This document shows, piece by piece, positions 1-10,082 of a DNA stretch of 64,000 nucleotides. The number at the start of each line of letters is the position of its first letter. Within the stretch, counting starts at the first letter, position 1. Origin of the DNA: Bradyrhizobium erythrophlei (GTDB lineage Bacteria; Pseudomonadota; Alphaproteobacteria; Rhizobiales; Xanthobacteraceae); the NCBI RefSeq assembly GCF_900129425.1, contig NZ_LT670817.1:4092001-4156000 (forward strand). The letters are read 5' to 3'. A program made the translations under genes and the position numbers. The notes under the pieces are model-generated. The model searched no databases. It was not told where the DNA came from and worked only from the letters and a program-made list of their open reading frames with translations.

Positions 1-236
1 AGGGCGGCAAGTTCGGCAGCCTGCGCGCCCATGTCGAGGCGGGAAAGCTGTCTGAAAAAACGCTTCACGCCGAACTCGGACAGATCGTGGCTGGTCTGAA
101 ACCGGGACGGCAGCGCGACGACGAAACCAATTTGTTCTGGCATCGCGGACTGTCGCTGTCCGATATCGCGCTTGGCCATGCGATGCTGGAGAAATCCCAG
201 CGTCTGGGGATCGGACAGCGTCTGCGCTTTGCCTGA
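1..236 (+). CDS. Ornithine cyclodeaminase / mu-crystallin family protein, C-terminal part
   Basis: The reading frame enters at base 3 and ends with TGA at 234-236, giving the last 77 residues of a protein whose start lies outside the window. The motifs ELGQIVAGLKPGR and LSLSDIALGHAMLEKS, followed by a GIG turn close to the C-terminus, are the usual ending of the ornithine cyclodeaminase/mu-crystallin family (NAD(P)-dependent deaminases or imine reductases acting on ornithine, ketimines or related amino acids). Substrate cannot be decided from this part. Only 6 bases separate it from the next gene on the same strand, so they are probably co-transcribed. It may belong to the amino-acid catabolic locus that follows. 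Confidence 0.75.
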   Translation, partial: GGKFGSLRAHVEAGKLSEKTLHAELGQIVAGLKPGRQRDDETNLFWHRGLSLSDIALGHAMLEKSQRLGIGQRLRFA

Positions 237-242
237 GGAACA

Positions 243-1061
243 GTGCCGATGCCGTACGTCGCGAATGCACGAATGTATTCGGTCAATCCGGCGGCGGCAT
301 CGGCATGGAAAGAGCTGTTCGACTGGCTGGCGCGGGAATCGCAAGTCAATTTGCGCGCGATCGACCATGCGTTTCCATTGCCGCTTGCCGAACTCTGGAC
401 CCGCCCCGATCTGGCCTGCGGCTTCATGTGCGGCTTTCCCTATGCGCTTGCACCGGTGAGGCCGCAGCCGGTCGCAGCCCCCGTTCCCGCGGGAGCGCCT
501 GTTCCTGGAAAGCCGGTCTACGCCACGCGCCTCGTGGCGCGCGCGGATTCGAGGTTCTATTCGCTTGAAGACACGTTTGGCGGCCGGCTCGGATATACGG
601 TCGAGGATTCCCATTCCGGCTATAACGCGCTGCGGCATCATTTGCTGCCGTATCAATCCGCGCGCGGGGCGCGCCTTTACCGCGAGAGCGTCGGTCCGCT
701 ATTCACGCCGCGCCGGGTCATCGAAGCCCTTCTCGCCGGCGATATCGATGTCGGCCCGCTCGATAGCTACGCGCTGGACTTGATGCTGCATCACGAGCCG
801 GATCTGGCGGCCCGGATCAGGATCGTCGCGACCACCGATCCTGCGCCGATTCCATTTCTCGTCGCGGCGCCGGACTGTTCCGTCGAAACGGTGTTGGCGC
901 TGCAGGCCGCGCTGGCGAACTTTGCCGATGCGTCGGCCTGCGCGGACCTGAGAGACCGGCTTTGCCTGGAGGCGTTCGCTCCGGTCAAGACCGACGACTA
1001 CGAGTTGATCATGCGGTGGGACACCGAAGCCCGCGCGGCGGGCTATATCCAACCGGGCTGA
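243..1061 (+). CDS. PhnD-like phosphate/phosphonate-type ABC substrate-binding protein
   Basis: 272 residues. The fold signature is that of the PhnD-like periplasmic-binding family: SRFYSLEDTFGGRLGYTVEDSHSGYNALRHHLL, shortened here to its key part FGGRLGYTVEDSHSGYNALR, then a second half with a VIEALLAGDIDVGPLDSYA segment that lines the ligand site in this family. I see no signal peptide (the N-terminus is MPMPYVANARMYS), so it may be a cytoplasmic sensor-like relative rather than a secreted transporter component, or the true start lies elsewhere. No permease or ATPase gene is adjacent. It follows the cyclodeaminase by 6 bases and converges on hutD with an 8-base gap. Role unknown; family call fairly firm. 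Confidence 0.65.
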   Translation: MPMPYVANARMYSVNPAAASAWKELFDWLARESQVNLRAIDHAFPLPLAELWTRPDLACGFMCGFPYALAPVRPQPVAAPVPAGAPVPGKPVYATRLVARADSRFYSLEDTFGGRLGYTVEDSHSGYNALRHHLLPYQSARGARLYRESVGPLFTPRRVIEALLAGDIDVGPLDSYALDLMLHHEPDLAARIRIVATTDPAPIPFLVAAPDCSVETVLALQAALANFADASACADLRDRLCLEAFAPVKTDDYELIMRWDTEARAAGYIQPG

Positions 1062-1069
1062 TCGCCCGG

Positions 1070-1657
1070 CTAAATCACCTGATGCTCATGCAGGAGCACC
1101 AGGTAGCAATCGCTTGAGCCTATCGACACGATCCGGAAAGAATTCTTGCGCGCGCCGCTCAAGATGGCCGCATCGCCGTGGTTCAGCGTCGCAGTATCCC
1201 GGTCCAAGGCCAGCGTCGTGCTGCCTTTGAGCGACAGCACGACCGCGATTTCGTTGCCGCCAAATTCGCAGCAGGCGGACTGCCCGATGCGCCGCAACCG
1301 ATGGCGGAAGCGCGACCGCCGCGTCATCACGTTGAGGTCGGTGATCTCGCCTGCGGTCAGCCGCGCCGATATCGGGATGTCGCCGGCGAAGCCGATCGGA
1401 TCGGAGCCGCGTTCGACGCGGATCGGCGCGTTGCCTCCGATGGTGAGCATCATGCCTTTCCCGTCAATGACGGCAAGCGTCCGGTCAATTCCGGCAAATT
1501 CGGAGAAGGGGCCATCGGCGGCGACCCTTGCCACACTGATGCGCCAGTTGAAGTCGTCGAGCGTGGCGCCAGGTGGCTCGGCAACGATCTCGGTCGTCGA
1601 GCCGCCGCCGTTCTTCCAAGGCGTGGTGCGGCAACTTCCGGCGCGGATGATCTTCAA
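1070..1657 (-). CDS. hutD: HutD family protein
   Basis: HutD is a small cupin-like protein encoded in many hut operons; in Pseudomonas it is thought to limit hut expression, and its biochemical role is not settled. About 195 residues. The N-terminal RAGSCRTTPWKNGGGSTTEI motif and FNWRISVARVAADGPFSEF are diagnostic. I place the start at a TTG (1655-1657) because this gives the canonical N-terminus and sits 14 bases downstream of the hutU stop; a GAGG lies over the hutU stop codon. The longer open frame upstream only shadows hutU. Last gene of a hutI-hutU-hutD operon. Confidence 0.85.
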   Translation of the reverse strand: MKIIRAGSCRTTPWKNGGGSTTEIVAEPPGATLDDFNWRISVARVAADGPFSEFAGIDRTLAVIDGKGMMLTIGGNAPIRVERGSDPIGFAGDIPISARLTAGEITDLNVMTRRSRFRHRLRRIGQSACCEFGGNEIAVVLSLKGSTTLALDRDTATLNHGDAAILSGARKNSFRIVSIGSSDCYLVLLHEHQVI

Positions 1658-1671
1658 CGGCGCGTCTTTCC

Positions 1672-3336
<1,665 letters not shown>

Positions 3337-3362
3337 GGTCGAAAAAATCCTTGCAGAAGAGG

Positions 3363-4601
3363 TCAGAGGAGGCCTGCGGCCACGGCGTGTGAATCGCCAT
3401 GCCAGACACGAGCGTGGAGGGGGTTGAAGCCGATGCGGTAGACGAGCTCCGCCGGCCGCTCGATATTCCAAATGGCGAGATCGCAATATTTGCCGCGCTC
3501 GAGACTTCCGATGTCCTCGAAGCGTCCGAGCGCGCGCGCAGCCTCCCGCGTGACGGCCGCAATGCATTCATCGACGGTAAGGCGAAAGAGCGTCGCGCCC
3601 ATGTTCATCGCCAGCAGCAGCGACGTCAGCGGCGAGGTGCCGGGATTGCTGTCGGTGGCGAGTGCTATTCGTGCGCCGTGGCGCCGCATCGATTCAATCG
3701 GCGGCGCCTTCTGCTCGCGGATGAAGTAGAACGCGCCCGGCAGCACCACGGCAACGGTGCCGGCCCGGGCCATCGCCTCGATGCCGTCGTCGTCGGCATA
3801 TTCGAGGTGATCCGCCGAAAGCGCGCCGAAGCGCGCGGCAAGTGCTGCACCGTGCAGGTTCGAGAGCTGATCGGCGTGCAGGCGAACGGGCAGGCCGAGC
3901 GCTTGCGCTTTCGCAAATACCTGCGCGGTTTCCTCCGGCGAGAACGCAATGCCTTCGCAGAAGGCGTCGACTGCATCGGCGAGGTCCGCGGCGGCGATCT
4001 GCGGCAGCATTGCGTTGCAGACCGCGTCGATATAGGCGCCGCTGTCGCCCTTCATCTCGGGCGGCACCGTATGCGCGCCGAGAAAGGTCGTCTGGATCGA
4101 CACCGCGCGCTCGGCTCCGAGCTTCCGCGCGGCCTGTAGCTGTCGTCGCTCGGTGTCGAGTTCGAGGCCGTAGCCGGATTTGATCTCGACCGTGGTCACG
4201 CCTTCTGCGATCAGCGCGTCAAGCCGTGGCAGCGAGGCGTCCATCAATTGTTCGGTATTCGCCTGTCGTGTCGCCTTCACCGTCGAGACGATGCCGCCGC
4301 CCGCTCGCGCGATCTCCTCGTAACTCGCGCCGGCGAGGCGCTGCTCGAATTCCTGGGCGCGGTTGCCGCCATAGACCAGATGGGTATGGCAGTCGACCAG
4401 CCCGGGTGTGATCCAGCGGCCGTCGCAATTGGTTCGTTGTTTGGCGTCGAGCGAGCGCGGAGCGTCCGCGGCGGGGCCTGCATAGACGATACGCCCATCG
4501 GCGGCGGCGATCAGGCCGTCATCGACCAGACCGAGACCTTGGCGTGACGGCGAAAGCGTTGCAAGACGGCAGCCGTGCCAGATGTGATCGACCGATGCCA
4601 T
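3363..4601 (-). CDS. hutI: Imidazolonepropionase
   Basis: Hydrolyses 4-imidazolone-5-propionate to N-formimino-L-glutamate; metal-dependent amidohydrolase, third step of histidine degradation. 412 residues. The metal ligand motif VDCHTHLVYGGNRAQEFEQR, the LHADQLSNLHGAALAA segment and ATDSNPGTSPL near the C-terminus are characteristic. The ATG at 4599-4601 is chosen over in-frame upstream codons because AAGGGGG lies just before it and because the longer form would run through the divergent promoter. First gene of the hutIUD operon, 112 bases from the divergent hutF start; the HutC-box candidate lies between them. Confidence 0.96.
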   Translation of the reverse strand: MASVDHIWHGCRLATLSPSRQGLGLVDDGLIAAADGRIVYAGPAADAPRSLDAKQRTNCDGRWITPGLVDCHTHLVYGGNRAQEFEQRLAGASYEEIARAGGGIVSTVKATRQANTEQLMDASLPRLDALIAEGVTTVEIKSGYGLELDTERRQLQAARKLGAERAVSIQTTFLGAHTVPPEMKGDSGAYIDAVCNAMLPQIAAADLADAVDAFCEGIAFSPEETAQVFAKAQALGLPVRLHADQLSNLHGAALAARFGALSADHLEYADDDGIEAMARAGTVAVVLPGAFYFIREQKAPPIESMRRHGARIALATDSNPGTSPLTSLLLAMNMGATLFRLTVDECIAAVTREAARALGRFEDIGSLERGKYCDLAIWNIERPAELVYRIGFNPLHARVWHGDSHAVAAGLL

Positions 4602-4650
4602 GAACCCCCTTGGCCCATCAGAGGCGTTTAACGTACTTGGCAAATTGCCC

Positions 4651-4667
4651 ATTTGTCTATACATATT
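4651..4667. promoter_or_regulatory. Candidate HutC operator in the hutI/hutF divergent promoter
   Basis: The 112-base gap between hutI and hutF holds ATTTGTCTATACATATT, an imperfect inverted repeat around TGTCTATACA. HutC repressors of the GntR/UTRA family bind TGTA-TACA-like palindromes, and the word also overlaps plausible -10 sequence. The 11-base core recurs in opposite orientation at 7411-7421. Binding by HutC is an inference from position, symmetry and recurrence. Confidence 0.65.
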
Positions 4668-4713
4668 CGCGACGAACCTGTCCAGCGTTTCGCTGACTTC
4701 GGAGGCGTGAAGG

Positions 4714-6075
4714 GTGGCCGGAATATTCTTCGACGAGGCCTTGTTGTCGCAGGGCTGGGCGCGCGACGTCAGGATTACGCTTGCCGACGGCCGGATCGCG
4801 AGCATTGCCAGCGGCGCCGGGGCCGAGCCCGGCGACGAGCGTCACCGGATCGGGCTTCCCGGAATCTGCAATCTCCACAGTCACGCATTCCAGCGAGGAA
4901 TGGCGGGTCTTGCCGAGATCAAGGGAACATCCGCAGACAGTTTCTGGACCTGGCGCGAGCTAATGTACCGTTTCGTCGGACGCATGACCCCTGAGGATAT
5001 CGAGGCGGTGGCGGCGCAGGCTTATGCCGAGATGCTGGAGGCTGGATTTACCCGAGTCGGCGAGTTTCATTACATCCATCACGATGTGTCTGGCGCGCCT
5101 TATGGCAATCCGGCCGAATTGGCCGAACGGATCGCCGCGGCGGCGCAGGCCACCGGCATCGGCCTGACATTGTTACCGGTCTTCTACGCGCATGCCGGAT
5201 TTGGTGGTCGAACACCCGACAGTGGGCAACGGCGCTTCATCAACGATATCGGCGGGTTCGCGCGGTTGCATGAGGCGAGCCGGCGCGCTCTGGCGGGGCA
5301 TGAGGGCGCAATCGCCGGTATCGCACCGCATTCGCTCCGGGCGGTTACGCCGATGGAACTTTCGGCCCTCGTGAGCCTCGCCGGATCAGACCCCATTCAT
5401 ATTCATATCGCCGAACAGACCCGCGAAGTCGATGAATGCATCGCCTGGAGCGGCCAGCGGCCGCTGGAATGGCTGTTCGGCCACGCCGCCGTTGACCGCA
5501 ACTGGTGCCTCGTCCATGCCACGCATGCGACCGTTGCCGAAATCCGCTCCATTGCCGAGAGCGGCGCGGCGGCCGGACTATGCCCGGTGACGGAGGCGAA
5601 TCTCGGTGACGGCACCTTCAACGCACCCGAATTCATAAAGCGCGGCGGCGTGTTCGGTGTCGGCTCTGATTCCAATGTCCTGATCGGCGTCAGCGACGAA
5701 TTGCGGCAGCTCGAATATTCACAACGTCTCGCGCTGAGGGCGCGTAACGTGATGGCGTCGGGCGGCGCCACTTCAACGGGCCGCGCATTGTTCGACGGCG
5801 CGATGCGAGGCGGCGCGCAGGCGCTTGGCGTGAAGCGTAGCGGGCTATTAGAAGGTGCTCTCGCCGACTTCATCAGTTTGGACGCAGAGAGTGTCACCCT
5901 GGCCGGCCGATCCGGCGATGCAATCCTCGACAGCTGGATCTTCGGCGCTGGCCGATCGCTGGTCGATTGCGTCTGGGCCCGCGGCCGAAAAGTAGTGCAG
6001 GACGGCCGGCATCGTGGCAGGGAGGTAGTCGAAGAGCGCTTCCGCCGGGTGCTTGAGAGGTTGCTGCAGACATGA
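4714..6075 (+). CDS. hutF: Formimidoylglutamate deiminase
   Basis: Deiminates N-formimino-L-glutamate to N-formyl-L-glutamate plus ammonia, the entry to the five-step Pseudomonas-type route that spares direct formamide release. 453 residues of amidohydrolase fold: metal site HSHAFQRGMAG, then EFHYIHH, HIHIAEQTREVDECIAW and GSDSNVLI, all typical of HutF. The start is GTG at 4714, preceded by GAAGG. It overlaps hutC by 4 bases (ATGA), so the two are translationally coupled. The deformylase HutG that normally completes this route is not in the window. Confidence 0.95.
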   Translation: MAGIFFDEALLSQGWARDVRITLADGRIASIASGAGAEPGDERHRIGLPGICNLHSHAFQRGMAGLAEIKGTSADSFWTWRELMYRFVGRMTPEDIEAVAAQAYAEMLEAGFTRVGEFHYIHHDVSGAPYGNPAELAERIAAAAQATGIGLTLLPVFYAHAGFGGRTPDSGQRRFINDIGGFARLHEASRRALAGHEGAIAGIAPHSLRAVTPMELSALVSLAGSDPIHIHIAEQTREVDECIAWSGQRPLEWLFGHAAVDRNWCLVHATHATVAEIRSIAESGAAAGLCPVTEANLGDGTFNAPEFIKRGGVFGVGSDSNVLIGVSDELRQLEYSQRLALRARNVMASGGATSTGRALFDGAMRGGAQALGVKRSGLLEGALADFISLDAESVTLAGRSGDAILDSWIFGAGRSLVDCVWARGRKVVQDGRHRGREVVEERFRRVLERLLQT

Positions 6076-6812
6076 CCGCGAAACTCAAGCCGGGTCCGAA
6101 AGCCACACCGAAGGCATTGTATCAAGTCATCCGTGGCGACATCGAGGCCAAGATCACCTCGGGCGACTGGCCGCCCGGGCACAAGTTGCCGTTCGAGCAT
6201 GAACTGATGGAGACCTATTCCTGTTCGCGGATGACTGTGAACAAGGTCATTTCGGCGCTCGCCGAGGCGGGCCTGGTGGTGCGTCGTCGCAAGGCGGGCA
6301 GCTTTGTATCGCGGCCACGGGTGCAGTCCGCGATCCTTCAGATCCCTGATCTCAAGGGTGAAGTCGAGAAGCGTGGCGAACTCTACAAGTATCGGCTGAT
6401 CGATCTTCGCAAGCGCCCCGCATCGGCAAGCGATAGGGCTCGTCTTGGCGTCGGCGCGCGCGCGCAGGTGCTGGCCATTCGTTGCCTGCACGAGGCTGAA
6501 AGTCAGCCATTTGCAATTGAGGATCGCCTGATCAATCTTGATGCGGTGCCGGATGCGTTGCGTGAAGATTTTTCAGCGACACCGCCGAACACGTGGCTGG
6601 TGAGTCATGTGCCATGGACGGAGGCCGAGCATCGCATCACCGCGTGCAATGCCGACAAGCAACTCGCATCTGACCTTAGGATCGACGAGGGCGCTGCGTG
6701 TCTGGTGATCGAGCGGCAGACGTGGCGCAGCGGCGAACCGATTACGGCGGTTCGGATCACGCATCCCGGCCATCTCTACGATCTGATCGCGCGGTTCACG
6801 CCAACCGGCTGA
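6072..6812 (+). CDS. hutC: Histidine utilization repressor, GntR family with UTRA domain
   Basis: 246 residues. Residues about 15-80 form a GntR winged helix (LPFEHELMETYSCSRMTVNK, then SALAEAGLVVRRRKAGSFV); the rest is a UTRA effector domain, which in HutC binds urocanate and releases DNA. The C-terminal RQTWRSGEPITAVRITHPG is the usual HutC ending. Coupled to hutF by a 4-base overlap. Expected to repress hutIUD and hutFC through the site at 4651-4667 and, by the repeat of that site, the importer operon beginning at 7495. Confidence 0.94.
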   Translation: MTAKLKPGPKATPKALYQVIRGDIEAKITSGDWPPGHKLPFEHELMETYSCSRMTVNKVISALAEAGLVVRRRKAGSFVSRPRVQSAILQIPDLKGEVEKRGELYKYRLIDLRKRPASASDRARLGVGARAQVLAIRCLHEAESQPFAIEDRLINLDAVPDALREDFSATPPNTWLVSHVPWTEAEHRITACNADKQLASDLRIDEGAACLVIERQTWRSGEPITAVRITHPGHLYDLIARFTPTG

Positions 6813-6836
6813 AGAATCTGCGGCCAGAACTTCGGG

Positions 6837-6862
6837 CAGGCCGCCTTTTTCTTGGCGGCCTG
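6837..6862 (+). terminator. Hairpin after hutC
   Basis: A 9-base-pair stem (CAGGCCGCC / GGCGGCCTG) with an 8-base T-rich loop begins 25 bases after the hutC stop. No U-run follows the stem, so it may be a processing or pause structure rather than a classic intrinsic terminator. Confidence 0.45.
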
Positions 6863-7029
6863 TTCGATAAAGCGTTGATCCAAAGAGCGTTCCGCGGCGC
6901 GGCGGGGTCGAAGCCCTGCCGAAGTTGAAACGCTTGCACGTCCAGATTTCGCCGGTAATGCCGCAGTTGGGCGATGCCGCGGTGAGCGCCGAAGGAAACT
7001 GCTTAGGCGAAGAACTGCGTCTGGATCGC

Positions 7030-7228
7030 CTGCGCGGCAGAGCGATGAGCTCGCGGATATCGGCGACGTTTAATGCGCGGTAGTTTTCGGCGGCCCAGAG
7101 CACGAAGAACAGCATGTTGACGTCGGCGTCGAAACGATCTTGCGGCGAGCAAGGCTCGCCTCTGCGACGCGGTGCCGCGCGTAAAGTTGCAAAGACAATT
7201 CCCAGAACGGATGGCCGTAATGACTCAT
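7030..7228 (-). pseudogene. TIGR02444-type protein, frameshifted remnant
   Basis: On the minus strand an ATG at 7226-7228 begins MSHYGHPFWELSLQLYAR, the standard start of the small TIGR02444 family of unknown function. After about 30 codons the frame is lost near 7148-7155, and the continuation DRFDADVNMLFFVLWAAE is read in another frame, followed by ADIRELIALPRR before similarity disappears. This looks like a decayed gene in the gap between hutC and the importer operon. The rest of the 6863-7408 interval shows nothing I can name. Confidence 0.6.
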
Positions 7229-7408
7229 TGTTGAAACTCAAGTGACGCGATGGGCCGGATTGCATTCATTAGGTCAGCAGATGCTCACGGAGTGAGCAGG
7301 CTGAGGTTGATCTTCCCAAGAACCGAAATCATCCTTGTTGAGCAGATACTCGTCGCGGTAGTCGGCGGTGCTACCTTGGTCGCCTTGACTCGATTTAGGC
7401 GCCATGTA

Positions 7409-7423
7409 TTATGTATAGACATT
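7409..7423. promoter_or_regulatory. Second candidate HutC operator, upstream of the importer/UbiD operon
   Basis: ATGTATAGACA at 7411-7421 is the exact reverse complement of the core in the hutI/hutF promoter. It lies 74 bases before the proposed start of the binding-protein gene, a normal distance for a repressor site. The ATG inside this word opens an in-frame extension, but that start would put the operator in coding sequence and spoil the signal peptide. Confidence 0.6.
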
Positions 7424-7494
7424 TAATCAGGCGAATGATCTGCCGGGAGAATTTGGCTTCGCCCCACTCTAATACTGCTGCGAGGGACCCGAGG

Positions 7495-8532
7495 ATGCAT
7501 AACTGTCGCAAGAATATCTTTGCCGCCGCACTCGGCATGTTCGCTCTTTTCGTGACAGGGGCCGCGCAAGCTCAGCAGACCGTTCGGATCGGACAAGCCA
7601 TCTCGGGCATGAGTTTCTTTCCGATCTGGGCTGCTCGTGCGCTTGGTTCGTTTGAAGCGCAGGGCCTGACGCCGGCCGTGTCGATCACGGGTGGAGATGC
7701 ATCCGCGCTCGCTGCACTCGATGCCGGCGATGTCGATCTCGCTGCCGTTGGCTCCGAGGCGGTGCTGCGTGCCGCCGCTAAGGGACAACCATTCCAGATT
7801 GTCTATTCGCTGATGTCCAAGGTGACACTTCAGCTCGTGGTGTCTCCCGCATTCTTGCAGAAAACCGGTGCGAAGGCCGCCGATCCCATCGAAAAGCGAC
7901 TCGCCGCGCTCAAGGGGGCGGTGATCGGCGTGAGTTCGGTCGGAGGCATCGAGGAGTCGCTGGCGCGCTGGTTGGCCTTCAAGGGCGGGCTCAATCCCAA
8001 AACGGACGTCACCATCGTGCAAGTGGGCGGTCCACCCGCTCATCGTCTGGCGCTGGAGAATAAGGCTATCGATGCGTTTATTCTTTCACCGCCCGAGCCT
8101 TATCTGGCAGAGAAATCGCGAGTGGGGACCGCTTTCATCAAGTTGAGTGACGATTTTCCGCAGCTGGGTCGGATTCCTTACCTGATCTTCGTGGCGAAGA
8201 AGCCGGTGGATCCTAAAACCTCGGACGTTGTCGTGAAAGCGATCCGCGCGGTGCAATCGGCCAGCGCAGAATCGATCGCAAAGCCGGATGCGGTCGGCAG
8301 CGCTATCGCCACGAAGTTTTTCCCGAAAGCGGATCCCGACGCCATTGTTGCCGCCCTGAAGGCGATGAATCCTGGCGTTGCGGAGGCCGGAAAGCTCGAT
8401 GCCGGCAACATCCAAAATCTTCTGACTCTTTCAAAAGAAATGGGCGCGGACGCGGGCAAGGAGAGCAGTCCGAAGGCGTCGGAGGGCGATCTTTGGAGCA
8501 ACGCATTCGTCGAGAAGGCCCTGGCAAAGTGA
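7495..8532 (+). CDS. NitT/TauT-family ABC transporter substrate-binding protein
   Basis: About 345 residues. Start ATG 7495 gives a clean signal peptide (MHNCRKNIFAAALGMFALF, cleavage after AQA) with GAGGG at 7482-7486. The mature protein has the NMT1/SsuA-type pattern: QAISGMSFFPIWAARALGSF, then DASALAALDAGDVDLAAVGS and GGPPAHRLALENKAIDAFI. Such proteins deliver nitrate, sulfonates, pyrimidines or aromatic acids to a permease; the ligand here is unknown. It is followed by ubiD-like, ATPase and permease genes on the same strand and preceded by a HutC-box candidate, which suggests a ligand linked to histidine/urocanate metabolism. Confidence 0.88.
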   Translation: MHNCRKNIFAAALGMFALFVTGAAQAQQTVRIGQAISGMSFFPIWAARALGSFEAQGLTPAVSITGGDASALAALDAGDVDLAAVGSEAVLRAAAKGQPFQIVYSLMSKVTLQLVVSPAFLQKTGAKAADPIEKRLAALKGAVIGVSSVGGIEESLARWLAFKGGLNPKTDVTIVQVGGPPAHRLALENKAIDAFILSPPEPYLAEKSRVGTAFIKLSDDFPQLGRIPYLIFVAKKPVDPKTSDVVVKAIRAVQSASAESIAKPDAVGSAIATKFFPKADPDAIVAALKAMNPGVAEAGKLDAGNIQNLLTLSKEMGADAGKESSPKASEGDLWSNAFVEKALAK

Positions 8533-8684
8533 TGTTCGACCGCCCCACGTTGCGCTGACCGAAGAAAGGTCTCGCAGCCCGGCCAAGCTGCCGAAGAAGA
8601 GGCAGGACTGGCTTCCGGGTTCCGCGCAAGTAGTGCTTCCTACGAATAAGTTAAATGTAGCATCTGCCGTTTGGAGATAAGTCC

Positions 8685-10067
8685 ATGGCGCCAGCGCCCA
8701 TCAACCCGCAAGACCTTCGCAGCTTTCTTTCCAGGTTCGAGGCGGAACATCCCGGCAAGGTGGTTCACATCAAGGATGAGGTCGATCTCGACTACGACGC
8801 GACCGCCATCACTTTCGAATATGAAAAGCACGGCAGCCCCATTCTCATTTTTGAGAACGTGAAGGGCTCACGCTTTCCTGTTATCATGAATTTGTTCGGT
8901 GCGAGGGACCGCTTCGCTGCGGCTCTCGGCGTAACGGAAGACAAGCTTATTGACCGGTGGGCCAACAACGACGTCACTCCAGTTGCGCCGAAGCTCGTGC
9001 AGACGGGGCCGATTCTGGATGTGGTTCTCAAAGGCGCGGATGTCGATCTGAACTATTTGCCGATCATGCGGCATTTCATTCAGGACGGCGGAAGCTATCT
9101 CACCAACGCGATGTTCATTGCGAAGGATCCGGAAACCGGAGTCCGGAATGCGTCATTTCACCGGCTGCAGCGCAACGGCAAGAACCGCTTTGGAACCAGC
9201 CTTCATAGCCGCCGTCACCTCTGGAATTATGCGCGCAAGGCGAGCGCAATGGGACTAAAAGAGCTTCCGGTTGTGATCGTGGCCGGGTGTCATCCCCTGA
9301 TCGCAATCGGTTCCGGTCTTTGGAAGGGACCTATCAGCACCGACGAATATGAAGTGGCGGGAGGCTTCCTGGGGCAACCGCTGGAGATTGTGAACGGTGT
9401 CACCGGTCCGATCGAGATACCCGCGCATGCCGAGATCGCGATCGAAGGAAAATTGATACTCGACGCTGACGAGGACGAAGGTCCATTCGGCGAATTCACG
9501 GGCTATGCCTCGGAGCGCTCGACGCGCAATGCCGTGGAAGTCACGGGCATTCTCCATCGGAAAGACGCGTTCTATCATACGGTCGCTCCCGGGATTTCGG
9601 ACGAACACACGCTGCTGCTCGGAATCTCTCAGGAAGCTCGCCAGCTTAAGTCGCTGCGTGTGCAATACCCCGGCGTCACCGCGGTTCACTATCCGAAGTC
9701 GGGCACGTGTCTTCTTCATGCCTACGTCTCGGTCAAGGACCCGGCACCCGGCGAGCCCAGCAATATTGCCGCCGCGGCGTTCGGTGATAACCTGAGCCTG
9801 AAACTCGTGGTTGTGGTCGATGCTGACGTGAACGTTTTCGACGAAGAGCAGGTGATGTGGGCGGTGTGCACGCGTTTCCAGGCCGACACCGACATGGATG
9901 TGATCCGCAACGGGATGGGAGCCATTCTGGATCCCTCCAATCGCGACGGCGCAACGGCGAAGCTGATGATCGACGCGACTTGCAAGAAGCGGCCTTACGC
10001 GGCACGGCACACATTCCCGGATGCCGTGCGGGAGAAGGCGCGGAAACTGGTCCTGGGAAGGCTCTAG
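8685..10067 (+). CDS. UbiD family decarboxylase
   Basis: UbiD enzymes reversibly (de)carboxylate aromatic, heteroaromatic or alpha,beta-unsaturated acids using prenylated FMN. 460 residues. Family landmarks: RNASFHRLQRNGKNRFG with the conserved Arg region, PVVIVAGCHP, and EGPFGEFTGYAS, whose two Glu (about 265 and 270) match the E-x4-E of the catalytic Glu/Arg network. SD GGAGATAAG precedes ATG 8685. The gene is 152 bases after the binding protein and 15 before the ATPase, an unusual intercalation of a decarboxylase into an importer operon. The prFMN-making partner UbiX appears only as a truncated remnant at 11764. Substrate unknown. Confidence 0.92.
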   Translation: MAPAPINPQDLRSFLSRFEAEHPGKVVHIKDEVDLDYDATAITFEYEKHGSPILIFENVKGSRFPVIMNLFGARDRFAAALGVTEDKLIDRWANNDVTPVAPKLVQTGPILDVVLKGADVDLNYLPIMRHFIQDGGSYLTNAMFIAKDPETGVRNASFHRLQRNGKNRFGTSLHSRRHLWNYARKASAMGLKELPVVIVAGCHPLIAIGSGLWKGPISTDEYEVAGGFLGQPLEIVNGVTGPIEIPAHAEIAIEGKLILDADEDEGPFGEFTGYASERSTRNAVEVTGILHRKDAFYHTVAPGISDEHTLLLGISQEARQLKSLRVQYPGVTAVHYPKSGTCLLHAYVSVKDPAPGEPSNIAAAAFGDNLSLKLVVVVDADVNVFDEEQVMWAVCTRFQADTDMDVIRNGMGAILDPSNRDGATAKLMIDATCKKRPYAARHTFPDAVREKARKLVLGRL

Positions 10068-10082
10068 GCCGGCGGCGATTCC

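Noticed and set aside
5403..6491. Long minus-strand open frame under hutF and hutC
   Set aside because: Shadow of two genes with clear domains on the other strand.
7411..7494. Extension of the binding protein to an ATG at 7411
   Set aside because: It would place the candidate operator inside the coding region and bury the signal peptide; the SD and signal sequence support 7495.
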